Positions 11,680 through 60,103 of a DNA stretch of 64,000 nucleotides are shown in pieces. Source of the stretch: Callorhinus ursinus (Eukaryota; Chordata; Mammalia; Carnivora; Otariidae); contig NW_020312902.1 in assembly GCF_003265705.1 (NCBI RefSeq), positions 8,261,854 through 8,325,853 of the forward strand, given 5' to 3'. The notes under the pieces were generated by a model. The model was not told the DNA's origin. It saw only the letters and a list, made by a program, of their open reading frames with translations, and searched no databases. Made by a program: the position numbers and the translations under genes. The first letter of the stretch is position 1, and every line of letters begins with the position of its first letter.

Positions 11680-11850
11680 CAAGATTCTATTCCCAGCTCC
11701 ACCCTTTCTAACTGGAATATTTAGGCAAGTTACTTCACACTCATGGAAGCTCAATTTCCTCTTCTGGAGGTTGGAGTTAACACCATGCACCTCTGTCCTT
11801 AAGTGAGAAGATCAAAGGGCCTGTCTGGTACGTAGGTAATTCATAACTAT
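11680..11850 (-). repeat. MIR SINE
   Basis: Reverse MIR: GGCAAGTTACTTCACACTC, AGCTCAATTTCCTCTTCTGG. Confidence 0.7.
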
Positions 11851-11859
11851 TAAGTCCCA

Positions 11860-14820
11860 TACACAAGGTTAGCCGTATAGATCAATACACCGCAAAGGCA
11901 CAGTCTCTGAAAGGCTAATCCTCATGCCTCTGCCCAAAGGGATCAAGATAACCACCTGAAATCAAAGGTCTCTTTCTTCTACTCAGCTAAAGGCAGAGGT
12001 TAGACAGACACCCCAGGAGCATGTCCACAGGAAAAAGAAAACAAAGGGTCACAGGAAAGATCTCTTTGGCAACCACTGCAGTAGTTTCACTTTCTAGGAG
12101 GTTCCTCTGAGCTTTAGTTGTACCCGTGAGATGAAAGACAGACACTCTCCTTCTCAGAACTGAACCACCACGTTGCGTATTTATCTACTTGTCCCTTGAA
12201 CTCCTGTCCATCATGAGGCCATCCGTGCTCCGTGCCGGCACTCACAGCAGTGTCACAGACTTAGCATCATGCAGGGTGAGACTGAAGCCGCGTGCAACCC
12301 CAGCTGAGGAACACAAGGTGGGCTGGATGCACACCTGCTCCTACACACCTGCTCAACAAGCTGATGAACACAGTTTGTTAAGTAGTATAGAAACTGACTT
12401 CTGGAACAATCCTAAAGATAGGATTTTCTCCAAGGCTACAGGGGTTCTAATAAGGTTTCTAATAAGAAAACAAATCAGCAAGTATTCCCGTCATTCTGTG
12501 AGCAAATTAACAGACCCTAATTCGGACTCAGTCTTGCTGGGGAGATGACTTTGAAATGTCAAATGAAAAGCAACATAATAGGGTGAAGCTGTTTCAATTA
12601 AGGGAGGCCAGGTTACGAGTCAGAAATAGTATATAAGGAACACGAAGGCAATCCCTTCGGGTGTATATGAGATTCAGAAGGCACAGGCAGAAAACAGTAC
12701 TACTCTGAGAAACAAGTAGGACCACTGAAAAAAAGGGCTGCCATTTTGTTAATAAGGTCCCATTAAAGGGCTGATGCACAGCTTTCGAAAGAGCAATACA
12801 CCTGTTGCCAGCACTTGGTCCCTTGGCTAAAACATCCAATTTGTGACTGAGCTGTGAGCAGTTATCACTCAGCTCATAAACTCCTGTAGCAGAGAAATCT
12901 CAAGAATATCACACCTCGATCTTCTCATTGCTGCTGGAACTCCACTATGAGGAGTCAGAGAGGAAACGAGTTTGAAAACTGGACTGAGAAAAGGCGAGGC
13001 GGGGTTGGCATGTGTCAAGAGCCCCCTCTAGCGGTCCTGGAAATAAATGCAGTAACTTGGGATTTAGGATATTGCAACCTCTCCTAGCAAAGGCTTCTGC
13101 CTTAGACATGGCCTGGTCCTTTACAGACGGTCTCTGAGACCTGAGTCCCAAATGATTTGGCCTTAAACCCATGTCCTTCAAGTTCAATTTTCTTTCTTTT
13201 CTTCTTTCACCTGTAGGTACACTTCCATGCCACCAGTTCTTAAAACCAGCATTTTTAATGGCTGAATAATTTCAGACTAAAATTATGAGGCTAACGCTGG
13301 ACCTGCTATCATTGCACACTTAAACGTTTGTGTATTATATAATCCGCACACCAGGTGCTGGTCTGAAACCACACGGAATCCATAAAAGAGAACACTCAAA
13401 TGCTAGTGTCCCCTTTGCAACAGACTCAACCAGCCAGTGCGATGACTTGAGAGTAAATATACCCGTGTTCTCTTCGCAAACCTAATCTGTGCTGCCTCGT
13501 ATCCCTATGCAGCTACTGGCAGCCACAAGGGCTCTTACACCCAGGAGACTCTCCGTCTCTAGGAAGGGGAGACGCAGAGCCATGTGGTGGAAGATTTATG
13601 GAGCAAGACTGGCAGCCAGGAGTAATCCAGTCTCCCTAGGACATTAAGTGAGACAAATGATCAGACTCCACCTAAATACGTGATGTCTAAAGAAAAAGGG
13701 AGGAGGGTATGGGGGGAAAGGCTGAAGAAAACAAAAGAAGGTAGTGACTCACCCTTAAAATCTGTTAACACTAACACAGAGGATCAATCAGCACTGTACA
13801 AATATGACACATCTTCATTTTCATAGTTAAGTAGGGGGAACAAAGTACTCAGGGATTGGAAAACTGGCTCTCGCTAGGAAGGTCAGCTGTGTGTGCTCAG
13901 CTCACTTAAGTCATCTGGGGTTCTACTTACCCGGGTGTTAACCTGGGCTTCAAATTTCCTCATCTATAAAAGTATTAGACTAAAAATTTAAAAATCTTGT
14001 ATCTTTAGATCTAAATATATCCTATGTGCAGGGTCCTGATATTTTTAATTTAGAAAGTGTTGACCAAAAAAAGCTGTATTTAAGAGCAAATGCTTTACAA
14101 AATCTTGAGCTCCTGCTATACTTTTCCTCCTAGAAATGTAACTGAATTAATCTACTTTATTGAAAATTAATGTGATGAAAACAAAGGCCATAACATTCCT
14201 AGAAATTTCTGGAAATAGATTCCATTGTTTATCGCAGAGGAAAAGAGCGAGCTACCTATTTCTCCCAAAAGTATGAAACCTAGGGAACAAGGCTTTCACT
14301 ACTGCTTAATCTTCACACAGAAGAGAATTTCTACCTAATTACATATAATTAAAAGCAAAGGAAAAATCCTCAAGTAGGGAGGGAAAAACCTCCCTATTTT
14401 CTAGGTATTGGATTAACACTGTGCTGTCACCAATTTTAACTGCATTAATATGCATCTGTTTTCTATTTACTCTTCCCCTGCTTAACATAGCAGATACAAC
14501 ATAAATATGCAAACTTGGGTTAGTGTTTCAGGATAAGGATTTAGGCCTGAGTAAAAGGTAAAGAGAAAGAATGAATACTAATTCCTAAAACTGTTAGAAT
14601 CCTTAAGACAGAACATACTTTCTGCACCTCTATGGGAGGATCCCAGCAATGCAATGCTGCTCCTTGTTTAAGGAGACCATCTGCTGGGTGACAGCAGAAT
14701 CCTAATACTGTTCTCTTTTCCTCAACCCTGGTATTCTCCCTTTGTGGGAAGCTGAATGAAAGTGCTAGTCCTCTATCCAGAGGTTGAGGGAAACTCCTTT
14801 AAGAATTAACCAAATGATTT
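11860..14820. other. Unique intergenic sequence, no gene seen
   Basis: About 3 kb without CAN-SINE or recognisable L1, no coding signal or splice structure. Confidence 0.5.
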
Positions 14821-14825
14821 GTTAC

Positions 14826-14886
14826 TATTTTTTGTTTCAAGTTCTTACTTAAATTACAGTTAGTTAACATATAGTGTAATACTAGA
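14826..14886 (-). repeat. L1 3'-end fragment
   Basis: ACAGTTAGTTAACATATAGT is a typical antisense carnivore L1 3' region. Confidence 0.6.
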
Positions 14887-15030
14887 AGAATTAACCAAAT
14901 GCTTTTAAAGAGTTGCTATTGCCTCGTTTAAAAAAACAAAGAAAAAAGAAATCCAAAACTCATCTTTCACCTTTTATATACTTCTATTATAAGACACTAT
15001 TCAGAGTAAACGATTTCTATAAACTGCATC

Positions 15031-15212
15031 TTTTTAAAGATTTTATTTATTCATTTGATAAAGAGAGAGAGCAGCAGAGGGAGAGAGAAGGAGACTCCCC
15101 ACCAAGCAGGGAGCCCAATACGGGACTCGATCCCAGGACCCCAGGTCTTCAGCTCAGACCCCAGTCTGAGCTGAAGGCAGACACCCAACTGACTGAGCCA
15201 CTCACATGCCCC
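15031..15212 (-). repeat. CAN-SINE
   Basis: Reverse copy. Flanks AAACTGCATC and AAATTGCATC suggest a target duplication. Confidence 0.92.
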
Positions 15213-15250
15213 AAATTGCATCATTTTCAAAAACTGGTACTTTCCATTTT

Positions 15251-15290
15251 TCTATTCATTAGAATTAACAATTTCTATTCATTAGAATTA
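15251..15290. repeat. 23-bp tandem duplication
   Basis: TCTATTCATTAGAATTA occurs at 15251-15267 and 15274-15290. Confidence 0.85.
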
Positions 15291-15333
15291 ATAATCTTAT
15301 GTCATCACTATGATATAGCAAAGAATATGGGGT

Positions 15334-15465
15334 TTTTTGTTTTTTAAGTAGGCTCCACACCCAGCATGGAGCTCAATGCGGGGCTTGAACTCACAACCCT
15401 GAGATCAAGACCTGAGCTGAGATCAAGAGTCAGGCGCTTAACCGACTGAGCCACCCAAGCACCCC
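15334..15465 (-). repeat. CAN-SINE, short subtype
   Basis: AAGTAGGCTCCACACCCAGC ... GAGCCACCCAAGCACCCC. Flanks AATATGGG(T) repeat on both sides. Confidence 0.9.
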
Positions 15466-15863
15466 AATATGGGTTTTAACATTTACATTCTATATTTCAT
15501 TATTTAGGTGCTTATTGCTACAAACTCACTGGAGTTTCATTATATGGATATTCACGAGATGCTTAAGAACATTAAGTTCTAGAATGATGCTATGCATGTA
15601 ACATCCCTTGCCAAAATCCGTATTATGGAGGTTGGTCGTATCAAAGCAAAGCGATCTATCATACACTATACACCAGACATTTCAACCTCTATACACAGTG
15701 ACTCATAATGAGTATCTTTGGGGAGATGCTTAAGAAACATTTTAGGAATACTAGAAAGAAACTATGCTTACAGAACCCTCTGAATGGGGACCTACATACA
15801 ATATTTCTTATACCAAATTCTGTCAGGGAAGATCAATTATGTATGTATTTGTAAATATACACA

Positions 15864-16259
15864 TTTTTAAAAGATTTATTTGAGAGAGCATACACATGCA
15901 AGGGGAGAGGAGCGGAGAGGGAGAGAGAGCATCTCAAGCAGACTCTCTGCTGAGTGTGGAGCATGACACAGGGCTCCATCTCACGACCCTGAGATTAGGA
16001 CCTGAGCCAAAATCAAGTCATACACTTAAGAGGCACCTAGGTGGCTCAGTCGTTGGGCGTCTGCCTTCGGCTCACGTCATGATCCCAGGGTCCTGGGATC
16101 GAGCCCTGCATTGGGCTCCCTGCTCTGTGGGAAGCCTGCTTCTCCCTCTCCCACTCCCCCGCTTGTGTTCCCTCTTTCGCTGTCTCTCTCAATGTCAAAT
16201 AAAATAAAATCTTAAAAAAAAGTCATACGCTTAACTGACTAAACCACCCAGGAGGCCCT
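15864..16259 (-). repeat. CAN-SINE split by a younger SINE
   Basis: Reverse host copy in two pieces (15864-16029 and 16221-16259, ending ACCACCCAGGAGGCCC). Confidence 0.9.
16030..16220 (+). repeat. CAN-SINE nested in another SINE
   Basis: Forward copy inserted in the reverse SINE. Flanked by AGTCATACACTTA and AGTCATACGCTTA. Confidence 0.92.
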
Positions 16260-16552
16260 GGGAAGATCGATCATATTATAGCAAAACTAGAGCATAAACA
16301 ATGTACTTAACATTTAAACTCTACAGATTTAACTAGTCAAAATGAAAGTGAATATACATTTTTAATTTAAATTCACAAAACTTCCCTTATTTTAAAAATG
16401 CCTCTTTAGGCATTTCTGGCTCCCACTAGCGGAGTAGCTCCTAACAAACCAACCCTCCTGTTACCTAAACAACTACAAACTCTAGGAAGAGAAATCAGCA
16501 AGGAAAAAAAAAGATATATATTTTGAAAAGGAAGAAATAAAACAGTCTCTAT

Positions 16553-16629
16553 GGGGTGCCTGGACGGCTGTTAGTTCAGCATCTGCCTTCAGCTCAGGTC
16601 ATGATCTCAGGGTCCTGGGATGGAGCCCC
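16553..16629 (+). repeat. CAN-SINE, 3'-truncated
   Basis: Forward head and body stop at GGAGCCCC, without CT-rich region or tail. Confidence 0.85.
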
Positions 16630-16660
16630 TAACTTTATTTTTTTTTAAATGTTATCTTTC

Positions 16661-16866
16661 AGGGGCGCCTGGGTGGCTCAGTTGTTGGGTGTCTGCCTTC
16701 GGCTCAGGTCATGATCCCAGGGTCCTGGGATCGAGCCCCGCGTCAGGTTCCCTGCTCTGTGAGAGGCCTGCTTCTCCCTCTCCCACTCCCCCTGCTTGTG
16801 TTCCCTCTCTCGCTGTGTCTCTGTCAAATATATAAAATCTTTTAAAAAATAAATAGATAAAAATAA
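16661..16866 (+). repeat. CAN-SINE with target duplication
   Basis: Forward full-length copy. AAATGTTATCTTTC at 16647-16660 and 16867-16880. Confidence 0.95.
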
Positions 16867-17007
16867 AAATGTTATCTTTCAAAAGACACCATTTGGAAAG
16901 CAAAAAGACAATTCACAGGCTGGGAGAAAGTATTTGCAAGTTATACCTGATAAGGGACTTGTATCCAGAATATTTAAGAACTCTTACAAATTCTGTTATT
17001 TATATTC

Positions 17008-17158
17008 TTTTTTTTTTTTTAAGATTTTATTTATTTGACAGAGAGAAAGAGAATGCACAAGCCGGCAGAGCGGCAGGCAGAGGGAGAGGGAAAAGTAGAC
17101 TCCCCACGGAGTGGAGAGCCTGACATGGCGCTTACCCAACTAAGCCACCCAGGCACCC
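17008..17158 (-). repeat. CAN-SINE with target duplication
   Basis: Reverse copy. CTGTTATTTATATTC at 16993-17007 and 17159-17173. Confidence 0.95.
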
Positions 17159-17458
17159 CTGTTATTTATATTCAATAATAAGTAACAGAATCTTAAAATG
17201 TGCAAAAAATATGAATAAACATCTCACCAAAGAAGATACACAAGTGACCAATAAGTACATAAAAAGATGCTTAACATCATTAGTTAACAGGCAAATGCAA
17301 ACTAAGATCATGAGATACCAATTCACATTCACAAGAATGGCTATGATAATAAAAAAGAATAACAAGTGTTGGTGAGGATATGGAAAAACCATAACCCTCA
17401 TATATTACTGGTGGAGATCTAAAATGGTGCAACTCCTTTGGGAAAGTTTGGCAGTTCC

Positions 17459-17589
17459 TGGGGTGCCTGGCTGGCTCAGTCACAAGAGCATGAGAGACTC
17501 TTGATCTTGCAGTCATGAGTTTGAGCCCCATGTTGGGTGTAGAGATTACTTAAATAAACTTTAAAAAAAAAATTAAAGAAAAAAAGAAA
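17459..17589 (+). repeat. CAN-SINE, short subtype
   Basis: GGGTGCCTGGCTGGCTCAG to a long A-rich tail. Flanked by AAAGTTTGGCAGT on both sides. Confidence 0.92.
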
Positions 17590-18709
17590 AAAGTTTGGCA
17601 GTCCTGAAAATGTGAAAAAGTTACCATATGACCAACAATTCCAATCCAAGAAAAATGACAACACATATCCACACAGAAACTTGTTCATGAACATTCATAG
17701 CAGTGTTATTTATAATACTCAAAAGTGAGAACAAGCCAAGTGTCCAACTAATGGTTGGATAAACAAACCACAGTATATATTCCAACAATGGGATATCACT
17801 CAGCAATAAAAAAGAATGAATTATGGATATGTGCTACAACATGGATGGGCCTTAAAAACATGCTGAGACAAGTCAGTCACAAAAGGCCCCACACTGTAAG
17901 ATTGTATTTATATGAAATGTCCAGAACAGGCAAATCCACAGTATGAGACACAAACTAGATTTATAGCTGCCAAGGGATAAGGGAGGCGGGAGATACAGAG
18001 TGAGTGCTAATAGGTACAGGGTTTCTTTTTGGAGTAATGAAAATATTCTAAAATTAGACTGTAGAGATGATTTCACAATTCTGTGTATATACTAAAAAAG
18101 TACTGAATTGCATAATTTTAACAGGTGGATATTATGGTCTATGAATTAAATTCTCAATAAAGTGATTTAATAAACATAATAAACAAAGACCTCATCTGAG
18201 GGGGGAAAAAAGTTTCAACAATAAAGTTTTCCAAACTTTTAATCAGAAAAACAAGGAAACTTTATGACTCAATTTTTTGGCTTAGTGTTCTTAGCTACTC
18301 TTAAAACTATCTTCCTAAATTCTAGTAAATACACTGCTCTCTTAAAATTAAAACTATTTTTAAAGAACCATTACAATAAGTTAAAGCCAGGGTTCTAATC
18401 CTCAGCAACGGTCATAATCACCTGGGGGAACTTAAGAACTAGCAACAACCAGAACCCCACTCCATAAAGATTTTGATTCAACTGGTCTAGGGAAAAATAC
18501 ACCAGCAGTTTAAAGCTCCCCCCATGGATTTAAGCACGCAGCCAGGACTGGGAATCGTGGATGTATTTCAAAAGAATATGAAGCCACGTTTAAAGAATCT
18601 TTTTAGGTAAAGGCAGACCTTTTCTTAGGCAAAACAAAAAGCAGATATTTAAGAAAACTTTGTTTCTAATCATACAACTATAAATAAAAAGCCACATAAA
18701 ATACTAAAT

Positions 18710-19043
18710 TAGTCATAAACCAATTATTTAATTGAAGCTATAAAAAAAGGCAATATAATTGATAAAATAATTAGGAAAGAATATTTAGCATGTTTCAAAA
18801 GATTTAAAACAGGAGCAGGACACTTTACAAAAAGTTGTGTGGGAAATAAAATTCTTAAACTATAAGTAGAAATGTAACATTACAGAGTATCTTATAAAAT
18901 ACAATGACAGAAATATAAAAAGACTATGTATGCTCTAAGTCTGAAAACTATTAGTAGTGACTACATATTTAAATGTACAGTTCCTGGGTATGAGATTCAT
19001 ATTACTATACACAACTTCCAAACCAGTGGACAATATTTTCCGT
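18710..19043 (-). other. SMC3: SMC3 3' UTR (estimated end)
   Basis: A/T-rich sequence between the stop codon and the nearest poly(A)-type hexamer. I saw no canonical AATAAA on the minus strand in this interval, so the end is an estimate. Confidence 0.55.
18727..18732 (-). terminator. Candidate poly(A) signal ATTAAA of SMC3
   Basis: Minus-strand ATTAAA about 315 nt after the stop codon, followed on the minus strand by T/GT-rich sequence as expected for cleavage. Assignment is inference. Confidence 0.5.
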
Positions 19044-55995
<36,952 letters not shown>

Positions 55996-56115
55996 GGTTC
56001 CGCGCCCCTCGCCGGGGAGGACTTCCCCCCGAGAAGCGACAGCGCGGCCGTGGGGTCCAGTGAGGCGCCTACAAGACCCCTCCCCCAAAGCGTCGCTCGC
56101 TCTCGTCCAGCCAAG

Positions 56116-56130
56116 CAAAATGGCGGCGCC
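56116..56130 (+). promoter_or_regulatory. YY1-type motif near the SMC3 transcription start
   Basis: CAAAATGGCGGCGCC matches the YY1 core AANATGGCGGC. It lies about 125 nt upstream of the ATG, a usual place for YY1 sites near start sites. The start site itself cannot be seen directly. Confidence 0.6.
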
Positions 56131-56199
56131 CGTGGAGGCGGAGTCCGCGCCTTAGACGGAACCATCCTCGCGGCCCCTACAGAGCGTAGGGGGAGTCAG

Positions 56200-56480
56200 G
56201 GTCAGGTCTGTTCTTTCCTTTTGGCCAAAGGAGCCTTCTACAGCGTTCCTAAGTGGGTTTCATTTGGTTGCTTTATTTATAGCTGAACTTTTCCTGAGAA
56301 TTAGTCGGAAGCTTCTTTCGGAAAAGCCTTAATCGTGAGGTTGGCTCGTATTCCCTCCGAGAGCGGAGCTAATGGTTGCGTCCACAAGGGGGGAAAGGTT
56401 CGGCGCCAAAGCCAAGTGTGAGAGTCCGAGGGCCAGTAACAGGGCTGGCCGGTGACCACGTGATCTCTGGCTGTTTAAAA
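56200..56480. other. SMC3 upstream flank
   Basis: Moderately GC-rich unique sequence between the CpG island and a SINE. No divergent gene recognised. Confidence 0.4.
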
Positions 56481-56676
56481 GTTTTTTTTAAGATTTTTAT
56501 GTATTTACTGAGAGAGAGAGAGAATGGTAGAGAGAGGGCATGAGAGGGAGGAAGGTCAGAGGGAGAAGCAGACTCCCTGCTGAGCAGGGAGCCCGATGCG
56601 GGACTCGATCCCGGGACTCTAGGATCATGACCTGAGCCCAAGGCAGTCGCTCAACCAACTGAGCCACCCAGGCACC
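56481..56676 (-). repeat. CAN-SINE with target duplication upstream of SMC3
   Basis: Reverse copy. CTCTGGCTGTTTAAAA at 56465-56480 and 56677-56692. Confidence 0.96.
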
Positions 56677-57016
56677 CTCTGGCTGTTTAAAAATGCTCAC
56701 CCCTCGCAACGGTTGCCTGTCCTCGAACCTGCGGAGTACCGCGGACGTGTGGGATTCGGCGTGCAGAGTCCTTGTCGCTCTATTTAGTCTCCTCGCTCTG
56801 GGAACTTGTGTAAACTTAGAATGGCCCCCTCTGGCTCCGGACCCGCACACTCACAGCACACCCCGGAAGGGGCTTGACGCGCCAAAATTTGTTTTAATAC
56901 CGTGGTAATTAATATCCTGGGAGCTCTTACTACTTTTCTGTTTGTTGTAAATCTAGTCAGACATGGAAAATTGCAACCAAAAAAAAAATATTTAGGTAAG
57001 AATAAAAGCTCTTTTG

Positions 57017-57214
57017 GTTGCCTGGGTGGCTCAGTTGGTTAAGCGACTGCCTTCGGCTCAGGTCGTGATTCTGGAGTCCTGGGATCGAGTCCCACATAGG
57101 GCTCCTTGCTCAGCAGGGAGTCTGCTTCTCCCTCTGACCCTCTCCCCTTTCCTGCTCTCTGTCTCTCATTCTCTCTCTCTCAAATAAATAAAATCCTTAA
57201 AATAAAAAAATAAT
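57017..57214 (+). repeat. CAN-SINE with target duplication
   Basis: Forward copy. AATAAAAGCTCTTTTG at 57001-57016 and 57215-57230, identical. Confidence 0.96.
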
Positions 57215-57332
57215 AATAAAAGCTCTTTTGTTTTTTTAACAGCCTGAAAGATAGTAGGTGCTAGCAGCACCCTAGATGTATCTAATCTCATCGGTCTTAA
57301 GGGAAAAACTTTAGTTAGAAATTGGATCTCTG

Positions 57333-58204
57333 AAAGGGGAACCCTCCTACACTGTTGGTGGGAATGCAAGCTGGTGCAGCCACTCTGGAAAACAGTATGG
57401 AGGTTCCTCAAACAGTTGAAAATAGAGCTACCATACGATCCAGCAATTGCACTACTGGGTATTTACCACAAAGATACAAATGTAGGGATCCGAAGGGGTA
57501 CGTGCACCCCGATGTTTATGGCAGCAATGTCCACAATAGCCAAACTGTGGAAGGAGCCAAGATGTCCATCGACAGATGAATGGATAAAGAAGATGTATAT
57601 GTACACAATGGAATTTATGCTGCCATCCAAAGGAATGAGATCTTGCCGTTTGCAACGACGTGGGTGGAACTGGAGGGTGTTATGCTGAGTGAAATAAGTC
57701 AGTCAGAGAAAGACATGTATCATATGACCTCACTGATATGAGGAATTTTTAACCTCAGGAAACAAACTGAGGGTTGCTGGAGTGGTGGGGGGTGGGAGGG
57801 ATGGGGTGGCTGGGTGATAGACATTGGGGAGGGTATGTGCTATGGTGAGCGCTGTGAATTGTACAAGACTGTTGAATCACAGATCTGTCCTTCTGAAACA
57901 AATAATACAACATATGTTACGAAAAAAGAAAAAGAAGAAGATAGCAGGGAGGGGAAGAATGAGGGGGAGTAAGTCGGAGGGAGAGACGAACCATGAGAGA
58001 CGATGGACTCTGAAAAACAAACTGAGGGTTCTAGAGGGGAGGAGGGTGGGGGGATGGGTTAGCCTGGTGATTGGTATTAAAGAGGGCACATTCTGCATGG
58101 AGCACTGGGTGTTATGCACAAACAATGAATCATGGAACACTACATCAAGAACGAATGATGTAATGTATGGTGATTAACATAACAATAAAAAATTAAAAAA
58201 AAAA
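57333..58204 (+). mobile_element. 5'-truncated young L1 insertion
   Basis: The last ORF2 part and 3' UTR of a carnivore L1 (CTGGTGCAGCCACTCTGGAA ... GGTGATTAACATAACAATAA, poly-A). AGAAATTGGATCTCTG at 57317-57332 and 58205-58220 is an identical target duplication, so the insertion is recent. Remaining ORF2 frames are short. Confidence 0.95.
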
Positions 58205-58220
58205 AGAAATTGGATCTCTG

Positions 58221-59420
58221 GGCTGCTGTAAAATTACCTGCCATTCAAATTGGTGGTCCTTTGCTGCCCCTCCGCAGCTGTGGGCTGTTCCAGCCACAAT
58301 TATTTCTAGATGGAACTATTTTTAATAGCCTGCTAACTTGATCCTTGTCAGCACTCCTTGGTGCTGGCAGAGTCCAATCCTTTACAGCTCTTGGGTTAAA
58401 AAAAAAAAAAATCTCTTAAACATTTCTCCAGGATTAGTGTCTCTGCACTGTCAATTTCTGTGGGATTGTAGGCATATTAATAAAGTTCAAAACCTCCAGT
58501 TCCTATTCTATAAAATGAGGATGGTAAAAATCACTTAATTTTTAGAATTAAAAATAGAATCTATAAAATAATTATATTTACTCAAATTGTGGAGATGGGT
58601 GCCCCTGAGGCTTGTATGAAATTGCAGTCTGGCTGACATCTTGATTTCAGCTTAATGACACCTGAGGAGAGGACCCAATTATGCTTGCTCAGACTTAGAA
58701 CGGTATTTCAAAAAATTCTGAGGCTGTAGACCTTTTCTCACAAATATTAACCTGGTTTACAGTATCCGGAGCAATAAAGACTCCAAGGACCCTGAAGGTG
58801 AAGTATAGGGCAAGGGCTAAGTACACACATGATATAAGACCCTGGATGTCATAGTTTCTCATTCTCCTCCTTGTACTCCTCCATTGTTAAGACATTCCAA
58901 AAGAAAGCTCTATCTCTAAGCTATTGTCAGTTCACAATCGTTTACATCCCAGGAAGGAATCACAGACCGAATTTATCTCTAAGTTACTTCTCCCAACCTC
59001 TTAAAAAAGATTCTTTTTAAAAGTGTGCCCTATCTATTCTTAGGCTAGACAGATTTTCTATGGGTACCTTCCAGTCCAATGATCAGGAAGGAAATATCTC
59101 ATTATTGCTCAGTTCATTTTCAGTTCTTAGGGTCCCTAAGAGATAGAACTAGCACAGCAGAGATGATCCCAAATTACAGTTTTCTCTTGGTGACTCCTTG
59201 GTCAAGTCCCAACTCACCTAAGAGAACCTAGAAAACTCTCATCCAAGCAAGATAGAACTATAGCATTTGTGGGAAGATGAGACTCAAAAGAAAGACAAAA
59301 TCTTTTATTGCTTCCCTCCTGGATATACAGGAGACATTGCAAAACTTCTTTAGCGAAAAAACTTGGGAGGAAGCCTTTTCAGGTACCATGCCCCAAAAGC
59401 CAAGACTAAACACTTGATAC
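58221..59420. other. Unique intergenic sequence upstream of SMC3
   Basis: No gene or clear repeat recognised. Short frames only. Confidence 0.45.
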
Positions 59421-59808
59421 TGTTGCAGGATTTTTTTCTCTGTTGGTGTCCCCGTCACGCCACTTCAAAGAATGAAAGAGGTAGACCAGACAGAGTGGTG
59501 GACAGCAAAGCAAGGCTTATTGAGCAAAATCAAAGTGATACCACAGAGGAGGAGGGAGAGGACCCGAGAGGGTTGCCATTGGGGTTTCTAAGTCTGGGGT
59601 TTTTATGGGCTTTGTTGGAGGGCTGTTTTAATCTGATTAACCCTCCCTGTACCTGTCATCCAATCAGGGTTTTGTCATCTATCTATCACATGGGAAAGGG
59701 TGGAGGGCTCCTTCCAGGGTGGGTGTAAAATCCTTTAAAGGGTGGTTTCCTCTTAGGGCAGGAGGCCTACTTGTCCCTGCCTGCCTTTCTTCCAATTATT
59801 CTTCATCA
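59421..59808 (-). mobile_element. Solo LTR, gammaretrovirus-like (ERV1), with 4-bp duplication
   Basis: 388 bp bounded by TG...CA and flanked by ATAC at 59417-59420 and 59809-59812, the 4-bp duplication usual for ERV1. On the minus strand CTCAATAAGCCTTGC may be the poly(A)/R region, which sets the likely orientation. No internal viral genes are present, so this is a recombined remnant. Confidence 0.75.
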
Positions 59809-59812
59809 ATAC

Positions 59813-60103
59813 CTCACAGGAAGTAAAGATTCTCATCCCTCATTCTCATTCCTCTACTGGATGATGTTGGGGAAATTGTCATTTTTGGAAAAACCCATTC
59901 AAAAAACAACTGCCTGAAAAACCACCAATAACCTTCACTTTGCTTCCCTATTTGTGTTCTCTTTATGCCACAGTAATCTTCATATTTTTATTTTTAAAAA
60001 CTCAAATTCTCATGTAAGCATGTGTCAACATTCTATTTAATTCATTAATGAGAAGCTCAATAAGATGACGAAGCTGGTTTAAAAGATCAAAAACTGAAAT
60101 TTA
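59813..60103. other. Unique A/T-rich sequence
   Basis: Short unique stretch between the solo LTR and the L1. No gene seen. Confidence 0.4.

Larger units (their letters stand above)
16867..18185 (+). repeat. Old L1 3' half, split by two SINEs
   Basis: Sense L1 3' text: GAGAAAGTATTTGCAAGTTA, GACTTGTATCCAGAATAT, GCAGTGTTATTTATAATACT, AACAATGGGATATCACTCAG. Stops in all frames. Confidence 0.82.

Noticed and set aside
14913..15347. 144-codon frame
   Set aside because: Its middle is a reverse CAN-SINE and the ends are A/T-rich. No protein features.
1..18700. Exons of neighbouring genes (RBM20 side or DUSP5 side)
   Set aside because: In human, RBM20 and DUSP5 flank SMC3. I searched for recognisable coding pieces and found none, so both probably lie outside the window.
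57355..57688. 74- and 104-codon overlapping frames
   Set aside because: They are the remnant of ORF2 in the 5'-truncated L1, not a host gene.
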